Assembly: GCA_040384665.1 (NCBI GenBank)
Contig: JAZKIY010000016.1
Coordinates: 13,541 to 77,540, forward strand
Length of the DNA: 64,000 nt
Direction: 5' to 3'
DNA from: PCRC01 sp040384665
GTDB taxonomy: Bacteria > Pseudomonadota > Gammaproteobacteria > Burkholderiales > Burkholderiaceae_C
The notes under the pieces are model-generated. The model did no database searches, was not told the DNA's origin, and was given only the letters and a program-made list of their open reading frames with translations. The position numbers and the translations under genes were made by a program. Below are positions 44,087 to 54,609 of the stretch, one piece after another (position 1 is the first letter of the stretch; every line of letters begins with the position of its first letter).

Positions 44087-44554
44087 TCAGGCCACTTCAA
44101 CGATCATTTCAATTTCCACACACGCCCCCAACGGCAGCTGCGCCACGCCAAAGGCGCTGCGGGCGTGGGCGCCGCGTTCGCCAAACACCTGGCCGATCAG
44201 CTCGCTGCAGCCGTTGGTGACGAGGTGGTGGTCGGTGTAGTCGGGTGTGGAGTTCACCAAGCTCATCAGCTTGACGATGCGTTTGACGCCGTTCAGGTCA
44301 CTGCCGGCGGCCTGCATGGCGGCGTTCAGGGTGCCGAGCAGGTCGATGGCGATGGCGCGGGCGGCGGCTTTGCCTTCTTCGGTGGCCATGTTCTTGCCGA
44401 GTTGGCCGACCCAGGGTTTGCCGTCTTTCTTGGCGATGTGGCCGCTCAAAAACACCAGCTTGCCACTTTGCACAAAGGGCACGTAGGCGGCTGCGGGCAC
44501 GGAAACGGGGGGCAGGGTGATCTGGAGCTGTTCCAGGGTGGTGTAAATGCTCAT
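44087..44554 (-). CDS. RidA family protein
   Basis: A 155-residue YjgF/YER057c/UK114 protein. Members deaminate reactive enamine/imine intermediates. It shows FVQSGKLVFLSGHIAKKDGK, then VKRIVKLMSLVNSTPDY and ARSAFGVAQLPLGACVEIEMIVE. The conserved Arg of canonical RidA is found in ARSAFGV. Longer than E. coli RidA (128), it fits the cyanobacterial/proteobacterial longer subgroup. Repeat copy H lies just upstream, in its leader. Confidence 0.9.
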   Translation of the reverse strand: MSIYTTLEQLQITLPPVSVPAAAYVPFVQSGKLVFLSGHIAKKDGKPWVGQLGKNMATEEGKAAARAIAIDLLGTLNAAMQAAGSDLNGVKRIVKLMSLVNSTPDYTDHHLVTNGCSELIGQVFGERGAHARSAFGVAQLPLGACVEIEMIVEVA

Positions 44555-44560
44555 ACGGTC

Positions 44561-44627
44561 TCTTTTTTAGGTCAAATAGGCTTCAAGCCCTAGTACAGTC
44601 TAGCGATGTTGCTATTGAATGAATAGC
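44561..44627 (-). repeat. Dispersed 67-bp repeat, copy H (between transglutaminase and ridA-like gene)
   Basis: On the minus strand: hairpin GCTATTCATTCAATAGC (44627-44611), nine bases, core AGACTGTACTAGGGCTTGA, then AGCCTATTTGACCTAAAAAA. It starts two bases after the transglutaminase stop and ends six bases before the RidA-family ATG. It has the best hairpin of the family and keeps the TGA absent from the plus-oriented coding copies. Confidence 0.88.
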
Positions 44628-44629
44628 GT

Positions 44630-45613
<984 letters not shown>

Positions 45614-45639
45614 GGCGGGCTTTCAGTGGCCTGGGGCTT

Positions 45640-48315
45640 TCAAGCGCCGACGCTGAGCTTGTCTTCGCCCGAATGGGTGAAGTACAGCGCGCCAATGCGC
45701 TCTGACAGGCGGTAGGCCACGGCGCTGCACTGGGCCAGCTGGTCGATGAAGGCCGGGTGGCGCGGCGCAGCGGGGCGCTGTTTGTCGGTGGCGGGTGCAT
45801 TGCCGGCGGGGGCGGCCTGCACCATCTCGGCCAGTGACCAGCTGCCGGGGTCGGGCAGGGCCAGGCCGAGCGCGTCCAGCGCGTCAGGCGTGGTGCCGGC
45901 CAGCTTGGCGAGCCGGCCACCGAGCGACTGCGCCACCCACCCAAGCGAGCGCGGGTTGTCGCGGTCCAGCACCAGCAAATCCAGCAGCGCCGGGATGTCG
46001 CGCCGCTGCTGGTACTGGGCGTGGAAGGTGATGGTGCTGTCAAACAGCGCCACCAGCGCCTCGAAGCCGCCTTCGTCGTGCACCGCACCGGTCTCGAAGC
46101 TCTCGGCCATGGCGGTGGAGAGAAAGCCCAGCCGCTCGATGTGTCGGCCGATGCTGAGCAGGCGCCAGCCGTCGTCGCGCGTCATGCGGTCGGTTTGCGC
46201 GCCGGTCATGGCGGCCATGTACATGCTGGCGGCTTCCAGCGCCTGCAGCGCGTGGGTGGTGGCGTAGTCGCCGTGGTTTTCGGTGAAGCGTTGGAAAAAC
46301 TCGGCCTCGGCGCGGCCGATCAGTTTCCATTGCTCCTGCGACAGCCGCTCCCGCACCGACGACGCGGCCAGCCGGGTGGCGCGCAGGTTGTAGCCGACGC
46401 TGCCGGCGCCGTCTTCGGCCGTCAGGTTGGCCACCAGCGAACGCTCGAACACCCGGCGGGCCTGGGTGGCGGCGGGCACGTCGGGTAGCACCAGGTTGGT
46501 GCGCACCGCGAGGTCGCTCAGCCAGGCCAACAGCGGCTGGGACGACTGGTCTTCGCCGTTCAGCGACTCCAGCGTCAGCCGGGCCAGGCGGATGGTGTTC
46601 TCGGTGCGCTCGGTGTAGCGGCCAAGCCAGAACAGGTTCTCGGCGGCGCGGCTGGTGACGACCCGCTTGCCGTGCACCAAAGACGAGCGCGAGGCGCGCG
46701 CCGGCAACAGGGTGGAGTTGTCGACCTCGCCGTCGGTCATGACCCAGACGTCGGCGCTGCCGCCGCCGCGCTGCATCGAGGCGACGCCGGCGTCGGCACT
46801 GGCAATGCGGGCCAGCCCGCCGGGCAGCACGCGCCAAGAGCGCGGGCCGTCAGACACCGCGTACACCCGCAGCAGCACCGAGCGCGGCACGATGCGGCCG
46901 GTGTCCGCCGGGGACGTGCCCTCGGGCGCATCGGGCCGCCAGGTTGGCATTTGTGACAGCGGCAGGTAAGACTGCACGGTGTGCGCGTCGCCCTGCCGCA
47001 TGATGCGGCCAGCCCATTCGTCGAGCTGGCGGCGCGACTGCGAGCGGCCCAGCACCGCGTGGAAAGAACCGTGGCTGCGCGAGCCCACATAGGTGGGCTT
47101 GATCACGCTCTGCTGCAGCCGGGGCAGCGCGTCCTGCATGGCCGCGCGTTCGCCGCACCACCAGGTGGGCATGGCCGGCAGCAGCAGTTTTTCGCCGGTG
47201 AAATGGCGCGACAGCGCAGGCAGAAAGCCCAGCAGCGCGGACGACTCCAGAAAACCCGCACCAGGCGCGTTGGCCACCAGCACGTTGCCGGCGCGGATGG
47301 CCTGCAGCAGGCCGGGCACGCCAAGGCGCGAGTCGGGGCGCAGCTCCAGCGGGTCGAGGAAAGGGTCGTCCAGCCGCTTCAGCAGGCCGTGCACCGGCTC
47401 CAGCCCGCGCAGCGTGCGCAGGTAGACATGCTGGTCGCGCACCGTCAGGTCACTGCCTTCCACCAGCGTGATGCCGAGGTAGCGCGCCAGGTAGGCGTGC
47501 TCGAAATAGGTTTCGTTGTACGGGCCGGGCGTCAGCAGCGCAATGTGCGCGTCGGCCCCGGCGCTGCTGAGCTGCTTGAGGTTGTCGATCAGTGCCCGGT
47601 AGGTGGCCGCCAGCCGCTGGATGTGCAGGCCCTGGAAGGCCTGCGGAAACTGGCGCGAAATCGCGATGCGGTTTTCCAGCAGGTAACCCAGGCCAGACGG
47701 GGCTTCGGTGCTTTGCGACACCACCCACCAGTGGCCGTCGGGCCCACGGGCGAGGTCGAACGCCGCCACGTGCAACCGGGGGCCGGCCGCTGGCGGCGCG
47801 CCGTGCATCTCGCGCAGGTAGCCGGGGTGGCCCTGCACCAGGGCGGGTGGCAGCAGGCCCTTGGCCAGCAGCTGCTGCGGGCCGTACACGTCGGCCAGCA
47901 CCTGTTCCAGCAGCTGCATGCGCTGCAGCACGCCGGCCTCGATCTGCCGCCAGTCGCCGGGCGGGATGATCAGCGGGAACAGCTCCAGCGACCAGGGCCG
48001 CTGCGGGCCGCTGGTGTCGGCATAGACGTTGTAGGTGACGCCGTTGTCGCGGATCTGCCGCGCCAGCTGGGCACTGCGGCGGTTCAGGTCCAGCAGGCCC
48101 TGGTGGCCCAGGTGGTTGAAGAAGCCGCGCCAGGGGCCGGTCAGGCCCGGCAGGCCGGCTGGCGCATCGCCGTGGGGGTTGCCGGCGTGGCCGCGGGTGG
48201 CACCACGCAGCTCGTCGTAATGCTCGGCCGCGGCCGGCGTCGCGAGGGCGCCGGCCAACCCGGCCGGGCTTTCGCCGGCCTGTGCGTCAAAAAGGGATGA
48301 ATTTGGTGTTTCCAC
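45640..48315 (-). CDS. Circularly permuted ATP-grasp fused to alpha-E domain
   Basis: An 891-residue fusion. Residues about 60-530 form a circularly permuted ATP-grasp domain (DUF404/407): VNYNVYADTSG-like NGVTYNVYADTSGPQRPW, LLTPGPYNETYFEHAYLARYLG, RLDDPFLDPLELRPDSRLG, VIKPTYVGSRSHGSF. Residues 552-880 form the alpha-E domain (DUF403), starting VTSRAAENLFWLGRYTERTE. ATP-grasp enzymes of this type are expected to make amide bonds. Compared with the split paralogue at 54610, the EDN motif is replaced by SQS (residues 200-202), so activity may differ. Adjacent to two transglutaminase genes. Confidence 0.88.
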   Translation of the reverse strand: METPNSSLFDAQAGESPAGLAGALATPAAAEHYDELRGATRGHAGNPHGDAPAGLPGLTGPWRGFFNHLGHQGLLDLNRRSAQLARQIRDNGVTYNVYADTSGPQRPWSLELFPLIIPPGDWRQIEAGVLQRMQLLEQVLADVYGPQQLLAKGLLPPALVQGHPGYLREMHGAPPAAGPRLHVAAFDLARGPDGHWWVVSQSTEAPSGLGYLLENRIAISRQFPQAFQGLHIQRLAATYRALIDNLKQLSSAGADAHIALLTPGPYNETYFEHAYLARYLGITLVEGSDLTVRDQHVYLRTLRGLEPVHGLLKRLDDPFLDPLELRPDSRLGVPGLLQAIRAGNVLVANAPGAGFLESSALLGFLPALSRHFTGEKLLLPAMPTWWCGERAAMQDALPRLQQSVIKPTYVGSRSHGSFHAVLGRSQSRRQLDEWAGRIMRQGDAHTVQSYLPLSQMPTWRPDAPEGTSPADTGRIVPRSVLLRVYAVSDGPRSWRVLPGGLARIASADAGVASMQRGGGSADVWVMTDGEVDNSTLLPARASRSSLVHGKRVVTSRAAENLFWLGRYTERTENTIRLARLTLESLNGEDQSSQPLLAWLSDLAVRTNLVLPDVPAATQARRVFERSLVANLTAEDGAGSVGYNLRATRLAASSVRERLSQEQWKLIGRAEAEFFQRFTENHGDYATTHALQALEAASMYMAAMTGAQTDRMTRDDGWRLLSIGRHIERLGFLSTAMAESFETGAVHDEGGFEALVALFDSTITFHAQYQQRRDIPALLDLLVLDRDNPRSLGWVAQSLGGRLAKLAGTTPDALDALGLALPDPGSWSLAEMVQAAPAGNAPATDKQRPAAPRHPAFIDQLAQCSAVAYRLSERIGALYFTHSGEDKLSVGA

Positions 48316-48396
48316 GGGTCACGCAATTGTCACACCCAATCCGCAGGCAACAGGGCCAGACGTCGCAGCGAAGCGACACCTGGGCCTGGCCATGGT

Positions 48397-51300
48397 TCAG
48401 GGCTTGGACGAATGCCGCATGTCGCGGGTGAACGGGAACTCGCGGCTGCCGGGCAGCTGGATGTTGGCGGCCGGCACCTGCAGCGTGCCGGGGGTGTGGC
48501 CCATGCGGAAGAAGCGGCCCAGGCGCCGGCTTTCGGCCTCGTAGGCGTTGACGGGGAAGGTCTCGTGGTTGCGGCCACCGGGGTGGGTGACGTGGTACTG
48601 GCAACCGCCGAGCGAGCGCTTCATCCAGGTGTCCACAATGTCAAACACCAGCGGGGCGTGCACACCGATGGACGGGTGCAGGCTGGACGGTGGGTTCCAG
48701 GCCTTGTAGCGCACGCCAGCGACGTACTCGCCCACGGTGCCGGTGGCCTGCAGCGGCAGCGGCTCGCCGTTGCAGGTGATGGCGTAGCGGCTGGTGTTGA
48801 AGCCGGTCACCCGCACCTCGATGCGCTCCAGCGACGAATCCACGTAGCGGGCGGTGCCGCCGGAGGTGCTTTCTTCGCCCATCACGTGCCAGGGTTCCAG
48901 CGCGTTGCGCAGCGTGAGTTCCACGCCCTGCACATGGACTTCGCCCACCAGCGGGAAGCGGAATTCAAAGTGCGGCGCAAACCAGGCCGGGTCGAAGGCG
49001 TAGCCGGCTTGTTTCATCTCGGCCATCACGTCGTCAAAGTCCATCTGCACAAAGGTCGGCAGCAGGAAGCGGTCGTGCAGCTCGGTGCCCCAGCGGGTGG
49101 CGGGCGCCTCGTACGGTGTTTTCCAGAAGCGTGCCACCAGGGCACGCAGCAGCAGCTGCTGGGCAATGCTCATGCGGGCGTGGGGCGGCATCTCGAAGGC
49201 GCGCAGCTCCAGCAGACCGAGCCGGCCGGTGGAACTGTCGGGCGAGTACATCTTGTCGATGCAGAACTCGCTGCGGTGGGTGTTGCCGGTGACGTCGATC
49301 AGGATGTTGCGCAGCGCGCGGTCCACCAGCCACGGTGGCATGGTCTGGCCGTGTTTTTCGCGGTTCTTGCGGATTTCTGCCAGCGCAATTTCCAGCTCGT
49401 AGAGCTGGTCGTTGCGGGCTTCGTCGACACGGGGGGCCTGGCTGGTCGGGCCAATGAACATGCCGCTGAACAAATAGCTGAGCGACGGGTGGTTGTGCCA
49501 GTACAGCAGCAGGCTGGCCAGCAGCTCGGGCTGGCGCAAAAACGGGCTGTCGGCCGGGCTGGCGCCGCCCATCACAAAGTGGTTGCCACCGCCGGTGCCG
49601 GTGTGGCGGCCGTCGTTCATGAACTTCTCGGCCGAGAGGCGGGTCTCGAACGCGGCCTGGTACAGGAACTCGGTGTGTTGCACCAGCTCGTTCCACGAAT
49701 GGGCCGGGTGGATGTTGACCTCGATCACGCCGGGGTCGGGGGTGACCTGCAGCACTTTCAGGCGCGGGTCGCGGGGCGGTGGGTAGCCTTCGAGCACCAG
49801 CTTCACGCCGAGTTCGGTGGCGGTGGCTTCAATGGCGGCGAGCAAATCGAGGTAGTCGTCCAGCCGCGCCAGGGGCGGCATGAAGCAGTACAGCGCGCTG
49901 GAGGGCTGGCCCTGTTTTTCGGCCTTGGGGCCGCTGGCGCGGCGCGGGTCGCGTACCTCCACACACAGCGCGGTGCGGGTCAGGCCTGCAGCCGAATGGA
50001 AGCGTTCTGGCGCTTTGGCAAAACCAGCCGGCTCGGGCTGGCCAGGGCGTTGTGCGTTGTCGGTGCCGATGGGCTGGCCGGGGCCGCCCTGGCGCAGGCG
50101 TGCGGCTTCGCCGGGGGCAACGCTGCGGGCCAGGTAGGCAATCGCCTGGCGGCCTTCGGCGGCTGGGGGCGCTGGCACGGATGCCGGTGCAGGGGCCGTG
50201 GCGGCGTAACGCGCCTGCAGCACGTTGGCGGGGGCCAGGGGGCCGCGCGGCGCAAACGGGTCCTGCTCGATCAGGTAGGGGTAGTCGGACTTGCTGACCC
50301 AGGGCAGGGCGTCCAGCGGCAGGCGGTAACCCATGGGCGAGTCGCCGGGGATCAGGTACATGCGGCCGTCGCGGAAGAACCAGGGGCCGGTGCGCCACAG
50401 CGGGCCGGCCAGGCGAGTGCCTGCGTCGTCGTCGTTCGGCTGCAGCGGCAGCACGTAGCCGACCACCGTGTCGAGTTTTTGCGAGAACACGCGGCGCAGC
50501 CGGGCGCGCTCCATCTCGTCGTCGAGCTTGGACTCGAACGGGTCCACGTTGACCGGCAGGCGGCCTTCGCGCCAGAGGTAATACAGCGCGTCCTCAAAGC
50601 CGGGCTGGATGTGCTGGTCGGTCAGGTTCAGCTTGTGGCTCAGCAGCGTGACGAAGCGTTTGGCGTCGTCGCTGGTGTAGTTGGAAGGCACACGTTCGTC
50701 GGCAAACAAATCCGGGTTGCGCCACACCGGCTGGCCGTCGGCACGCCAGTAAATGCCCAGCGCCCAGCGCGGCAGTTGCTCGCCGGGGTACCACTTGCCC
50801 TGGCCAAAGTGCAGGAAGCCGCCGCGGCCGTATTCGTTGCGCAGCTTGTGAACCAGCTCGGTGGCGATGCCGCGTTTGGTGGGGCCGAGGGCGTCGGTGT
50901 TCCATTCGGCGGCGTCGCGGTCGCCCACCGCCACAAAGGTGGGCTCGCCGCCCATGGTCAGGCGCACGTCGCCGGCCACCAGCTCCTGGTCGACCGCGTT
51001 GCCGAGGGCCAGTACGGCGTCCCACTGCGCGTCGGTGTAGGGCTTGGTGACGCGGGGCGACTCGTGGATGCGGGTGATGCCCATGTGGTGGCTGAACTCG
51101 ACCTCGGCCTCGTCCACGCCGCCCTCGATCGGGGCGGCACTCGACGGTTGCGGCGTGCAGGCCAGCGGGATGTGGCCTTCGCCGGCCATCAGGCCCGAGG
51201 TGGCGTCCAGCCCGATCCAGCCGGCGCCAGGCAGGTACACCTCGCACCAGGCGTGCAGGTCGGTGAAGTCCACCGTGGTGCCGCTGGGGCCGTCGAGCGC

Positions 51301-51939
51301 TTTCACGTCGGGCGTGAGCTGGATCAGGTAGCCGGAGACAAAACGCGCTGCCAGGCCGCAGTGGCGCAGCAGTTCCACCAGCAGCCAGCCCGAGTCGCGG
51401 CAGGAGCCGCTGGCGTTGGTCAGCGTTTCTTCCGGCGACTGCACGCCGGGCTCCATGCGGATCAAATAATTGATGTCGCGCGCCACCTGCTGGTTCAGGG
51501 CAACCAGGAAATCAATGGTGCGGCGGGGTGTGCGGTCGATCGCGTCCAGGTAGGTCTGCAGCATCGGCGTGGCGGGGCCGGTGATCAGGTATGGCGCGAG
51601 TTCCTGCTTCTGCGTTTCGCTGTAGGTGAACGGGAAGGTTTCCGCGTTGGGTTCGAGGAAGAAGTCGAACGGGTCGTAGACCGACATCTCGGCCACCATG
51701 TCCACCGTGACCTTGAACTCGGTGACTTTTTCGGGAAACACCAGCCGAGCCAGGTAGTTGGCAAACGGGTCCTGTTGCCAGTTGATGAAGTGGCCCACCG
51801 GCTCGACCTTGAGCGAATACGAAATGATGTTGCTGCGGCAGTGCGGCGCCGGGCGCAAACGCACCACTTGCGACCCGAGCGTGACCGGTCGGTCGTACTT
51901 GTAGTGGGTGATGTGGCTGAGGGCGGCGTGGATCGACAT
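48397..51939 (-). CDS. Large transglutaminase-like protein with DUF2126 domain
   Basis: A 1180-residue protein. Its N-terminal 80 residues are a Bact_transglu_N domain (ALSHITHYKYDRPVTLGSQV). The transglutaminase core follows with Cys180 (ASGSCRDSGWLLVELL), His229 (DLHAWCEVYLPG) and Asp245 (WIGLDATSG). From about residue 300 to the end is the DUF2126 region (DVRLTMGGEPTFVAVGDRD, GKWYPGEQLPRWALG, GTGGGNHFVMGGA). DUF2126 resembles a glutamine-synthetase/amidoligase-type fold in published comparative work. ATG 51939 is chosen over an ATG nine codons upstream. First gene of the minus-strand set, divergent from comEC. Confidence 0.9.
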   Translation of the reverse strand: MSIHAALSHITHYKYDRPVTLGSQVVRLRPAPHCRSNIISYSLKVEPVGHFINWQQDPFANYLARLVFPEKVTEFKVTVDMVAEMSVYDPFDFFLEPNAETFPFTYSETQKQELAPYLITGPATPMLQTYLDAIDRTPRRTIDFLVALNQQVARDINYLIRMEPGVQSPEETLTNASGSCRDSGWLLVELLRHCGLAARFVSGYLIQLTPDVKALDGPSGTTVDFTDLHAWCEVYLPGAGWIGLDATSGLMAGEGHIPLACTPQPSSAAPIEGGVDEAEVEFSHHMGITRIHESPRVTKPYTDAQWDAVLALGNAVDQELVAGDVRLTMGGEPTFVAVGDRDAAEWNTDALGPTKRGIATELVHKLRNEYGRGGFLHFGQGKWYPGEQLPRWALGIYWRADGQPVWRNPDLFADERVPSNYTSDDAKRFVTLLSHKLNLTDQHIQPGFEDALYYLWREGRLPVNVDPFESKLDDEMERARLRRVFSQKLDTVVGYVLPLQPNDDDAGTRLAGPLWRTGPWFFRDGRMYLIPGDSPMGYRLPLDALPWVSKSDYPYLIEQDPFAPRGPLAPANVLQARYAATAPAPASVPAPPAAEGRQAIAYLARSVAPGEAARLRQGGPGQPIGTDNAQRPGQPEPAGFAKAPERFHSAAGLTRTALCVEVRDPRRASGPKAEKQGQPSSALYCFMPPLARLDDYLDLLAAIEATATELGVKLVLEGYPPPRDPRLKVLQVTPDPGVIEVNIHPAHSWNELVQHTEFLYQAAFETRLSAEKFMNDGRHTGTGGGNHFVMGGASPADSPFLRQPELLASLLLYWHNHPSLSYLFSGMFIGPTSQAPRVDEARNDQLYELEIALAEIRKNREKHGQTMPPWLVDRALRNILIDVTGNTHRSEFCIDKMYSPDSSTGRLGLLELRAFEMPPHARMSIAQQLLLRALVARFWKTPYEAPATRWGTELHDRFLLPTFVQMDFDDVMAEMKQAGYAFDPAWFAPHFEFRFPLVGEVHVQGVELTLRNALEPWHVMGEESTSGGTARYVDSSLERIEVRVTGFNTSRYAITCNGEPLPLQATGTVGEYVAGVRYKAWNPPSSLHPSIGVHAPLVFDIVDTWMKRSLGGCQYHVTHPGGRNHETFPVNAYEAESRRLGRFFRMGHTPGTLQVPAANIQLPGSREFPFTRDMRHSSKP

Positions 51940-52075
51940 GCAGTGTTTCCGTGGTTGGAACGACAAAAAGCCAGGCTCTGGTTAACCGGCGCAGTCGTAG
52001 CTTAGCAAGACGCGAGCCATGCCAGTGTGACAGCCTTTGGCCAGCGTGCTTTCATAATGGCCAGCACCGCGTGCC

Positions 52076-54523
52076 ATGCCCCCGCCTTTGAAACCGCCTT
52101 CCCCCGCCAAGCCGTCCGGCTGGGCTGCGCCCGCCGCGCTGGGGCCGGGCTTGCTGGCGGCGATTGGCGGAGTCGCCTGGCAGTTGCAGCAGGCGGCGCT
52201 CTGGGCTGGCTGGCGGTATGCGGGGTTGGCGTTGGCCGCGTTGGTGCTGCTGGTGTCTGCCTTGCGTTTCACCCGCGCTGGCCACTGGCGCAACGGCTGG
52301 CTCTGCATCGGCCTGGTGGTGCTCGGTTTCAGCCTGACCGGGGCGCGCGCCAGTCTGCAGGCCCTGGAGCGGCTGGACCCGGCGCTGGAGGGGCGCGACA
52401 TCGTGGTCACCGGCTGGGTGGCGGCCATGCCACAGCGCCATGCCAACGGCCTGCGGCTGCGTTTTGCGGTGGACTCGGCCAGCCTCGCCGGGCAACCGGT
52501 GCGCCTGCCGCCGTTGCTGCAACTTGGCTGGTACAGCGGCGCCTGGCGCGCCGAGCCGACCGATGCCCTGGCGCTGCAGCCTTCGCCTCCCGAGGTGAAG
52601 GCCGGTGAGCAGTGGCAGCTGACGGTGCGGCTGAAAGCGCCGCACGGCAACCACAACCCGCACGGGTTTGACTACGAACTGTGGCTGTGGGACCAGCAGG
52701 TCCATGCCACCGGTTATGTGCGCGCCAGCGCCAAAGACCCCCCACCCCAGCGGCTTGCCAGCAGCTGGCGCTACCCGGTGGAGCAGGCCCGCCAGCGGGT
52801 GCGCGACGCGGTGTTTGTGCAGGTGCCCGACCCCCAGGTCGCGGGCGTGATTGCGGCGCTGGTCACCGGCGACCAGAGCGCCATTGACCGCGCCGACTGG
52901 GACGTCTTCCGTGCCACCGGCGTGGCGCACCTGATGAGCATCTCCGGCCTGCACATAACCATGTTTGCCTGGCTCGCCGCGGCGCTGGTGAACGCGCTGT
53001 GGCGGCGCAGCGCGCGGCTGTGCCTGTGGCTGCCCGCGCCACACGCCGCGCTGGCGGGTGGCGTGGCGCTGGCGGCGGCCTACGCGCTGTTCAGCGGCTG
53101 GGGGGTGCCAGCCCAGCGCACCGTGTGCATGCTGGCTGTGGCAGCGCTGCTGCGGGCGTCGGGCCGGCACTGGCCGCCCATCACCCGCTGGCTGCTGGTG
53201 ATGGCCGTGGTGGTGGCGCTCGACCCCTGGGCCTTGCTGCAGGCCGGTTTCTGGCTCAGTTTTGTCGCCGTGGCGGTGCTGTTTGCTACAAATACAGGAG
53301 CTGAATCGCAAGGTTCTACTAAGGCTTGGGGCAGATTTCGTTTAATTTTGAGTGAACAGGCGGTGGTCACGGTCGCTTTGGCACCTTTGACGCTGCTGTT
53401 GTTCGGCCAGGTCTCGCTGGTGGGCATGCTGGCCAACCTGCTGGCGATTCCCTGGGTGACGCTGGTGCTGACGCCGCTGGCCATGGCGGGTGCGGTGTTC
53501 GCGCCCCTCTGGACGCTGGCCGCCGGCGCGACCGACGCGCTGGTGTGGCTGCTGCGGCCCATGGCCGGCTGGCCGTGGGCCACCTATGCCACCGCGGCCG
53601 CGCCATTGTGGGCCGGCGTGGCGGGCCTGGCCGGCGGGGTGCTGCTGGTCTGGCGCTGGCCGTGGCCCTTGCGTGCGCTCGGTCTGCCCCTGTTGCTGCC
53701 AGTGCTGCTGTGGCAGGCGCCACGCCCGGCGCCGGGAGAGTTTGAGCTGCTCGCGGCCGACGTGGGGCAGGGCACCGCCGTGCTGGTGCGCACCGCCCGC
53801 CACACCCTGGTGTACGACGCCGGCCCGCGTTTTTCGAGCGAGAGCGACGCCGGGCACCGGGTGCTGGTGCCGCTGCTGCGGGCGCTGGACGAGCGGGTCG
53901 ACACGCTGGTGTTGAGCCACCGCGACCTGGACCACACCGGCGGCGCCGAAGCCGTGCTGGCCACGCAGCCGCAGGCCCGCCTGCTCAGCTCCATCGAAGA
54001 CCAGCACCCGCTGCAGGCGCTGCGGCCCGCCACCCGCTGCCATGCCGGCCAGCGCTGGGACTGGGATGGGGTGGCATTCGAGGTGCTGCACCCGCTGGCC
54101 GGCGACTACCAGACGCCGCAAAAAAGCAACGCCATGAGCTGTGTGCTGCGCGTGTCCAACGGCCGGCACCATGCGCTGCTGGCCGGCGACATCGAAGCCG
54201 CGCAGGAGGCACGGTTGGTGGCCAGTGGGGCCCCGCTGCAGGCCGATGTGTTGCTGGTGCCGCACCACGGCAGCAAGACATCGTCCACCAGCGCGTTTCT
54301 GGCCCAGGTGTCACCCCGTTTCGCGCTGGTGCAGGCCGCCTACCGCAACCGCTTTGGCCACCCGGCGCCAGCGGTGCTGGCACGTTACGACGCACTCGGC
54401 ATCGCGGTGTTCGACTCGCCCGGCTGCGGCGCCATGGCCTGGCGCTCGGCACAGCCCGCAACGCTGGACTGTCACCGCAATGCCCGGCGCCGCTACTGGC
54501 ACCACCACACCGGTGCAGAATGA
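52076..54523 (+). CDS. comEC: DNA internalization protein ComEC/Rec2
   Basis: An 815-residue channel protein for uptake of single-stranded DNA in transformation. It has N-terminal helices, an OB-like DUF4131 domain (RDIVVTGWVAAMP), the competence domain with VFRATGVAHLMSISGLHITMFAW split at GVAHLMSISGLH, and a C-terminal metallo-beta-lactamase domain (LAADVGQGTAVLVRT, LSHRDLDHTGG, LVPHHGSKTSS). Residues about 404-426, in a loop between membrane helices, are repeat copy E read in frame. The gene lies between the two ATP-grasp/alpha-E sets. No other competence genes are in the window. Confidence 0.93.
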   Translation: MPPPLKPPSPAKPSGWAAPAALGPGLLAAIGGVAWQLQQAALWAGWRYAGLALAALVLLVSALRFTRAGHWRNGWLCIGLVVLGFSLTGARASLQALERLDPALEGRDIVVTGWVAAMPQRHANGLRLRFAVDSASLAGQPVRLPPLLQLGWYSGAWRAEPTDALALQPSPPEVKAGEQWQLTVRLKAPHGNHNPHGFDYELWLWDQQVHATGYVRASAKDPPPQRLASSWRYPVEQARQRVRDAVFVQVPDPQVAGVIAALVTGDQSAIDRADWDVFRATGVAHLMSISGLHITMFAWLAAALVNALWRRSARLCLWLPAPHAALAGGVALAAAYALFSGWGVPAQRTVCMLAVAALLRASGRHWPPITRWLLVMAVVVALDPWALLQAGFWLSFVAVAVLFATNTGAESQGSTKAWGRFRLILSEQAVVTVALAPLTLLLFGQVSLVGMLANLLAIPWVTLVLTPLAMAGAVFAPLWTLAAGATDALVWLLRPMAGWPWATYATAAAPLWAGVAGLAGGVLLVWRWPWPLRALGLPLLLPVLLWQAPRPAPGEFELLAADVGQGTAVLVRTARHTLVYDAGPRFSSESDAGHRVLVPLLRALDERVDTLVLSHRDLDHTGGAEAVLATQPQARLLSSIEDQHPLQALRPATRCHAGQRWDWDGVAFEVLHPLAGDYQTPQKSNAMSCVLRVSNGRHHALLAGDIEAAQEARLVASGAPLQADVLLVPHHGSKTSSTSAFLAQVSPRFALVQAAYRNRFGHPAPAVLARYDALGIAVFDSPGCGAMAWRSAQPATLDCHRNARRRYWHHHTGAE
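53285..53351 (+). repeat. Dispersed 67-bp repeat, copy E (inside comEC)
   Basis: Hairpin GCTAC-aaataca-GGAGC (53285-53301), nine bases, core AGGTTCTACTAAGGCTTGG, then AGATTTCGTTTAATTTTGA. It reads in phase 0 as ATNTGAESQGSTKAWGRFR. The consensus TGA is changed to TGG. The inserted peptide is hydrophilic and lies between two hydrophobic segments of the competence domain. Confidence 0.85.
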
Positions 54524-54609
54524 GCGTCTGATGCCCCGGAAGCGCGTCGCCCACCCGCCACACGGCATGGGCCTGAAACTTGCTAAGCTGTGAACAGGAG
54601 ATTGCGCAG

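Noticed and set aside
48412..52005. Very long plus-strand open frame (almost 1200 codons) opposite the DUF2126 transglutaminase gene
   Set aside because: In GC-rich DNA the antisense frame of a real gene often stays open. The minus-strand product has clear domains and the plus-strand product is low-complexity. The same applies to long antisense frames at 35595-38411 and 59544-62393.
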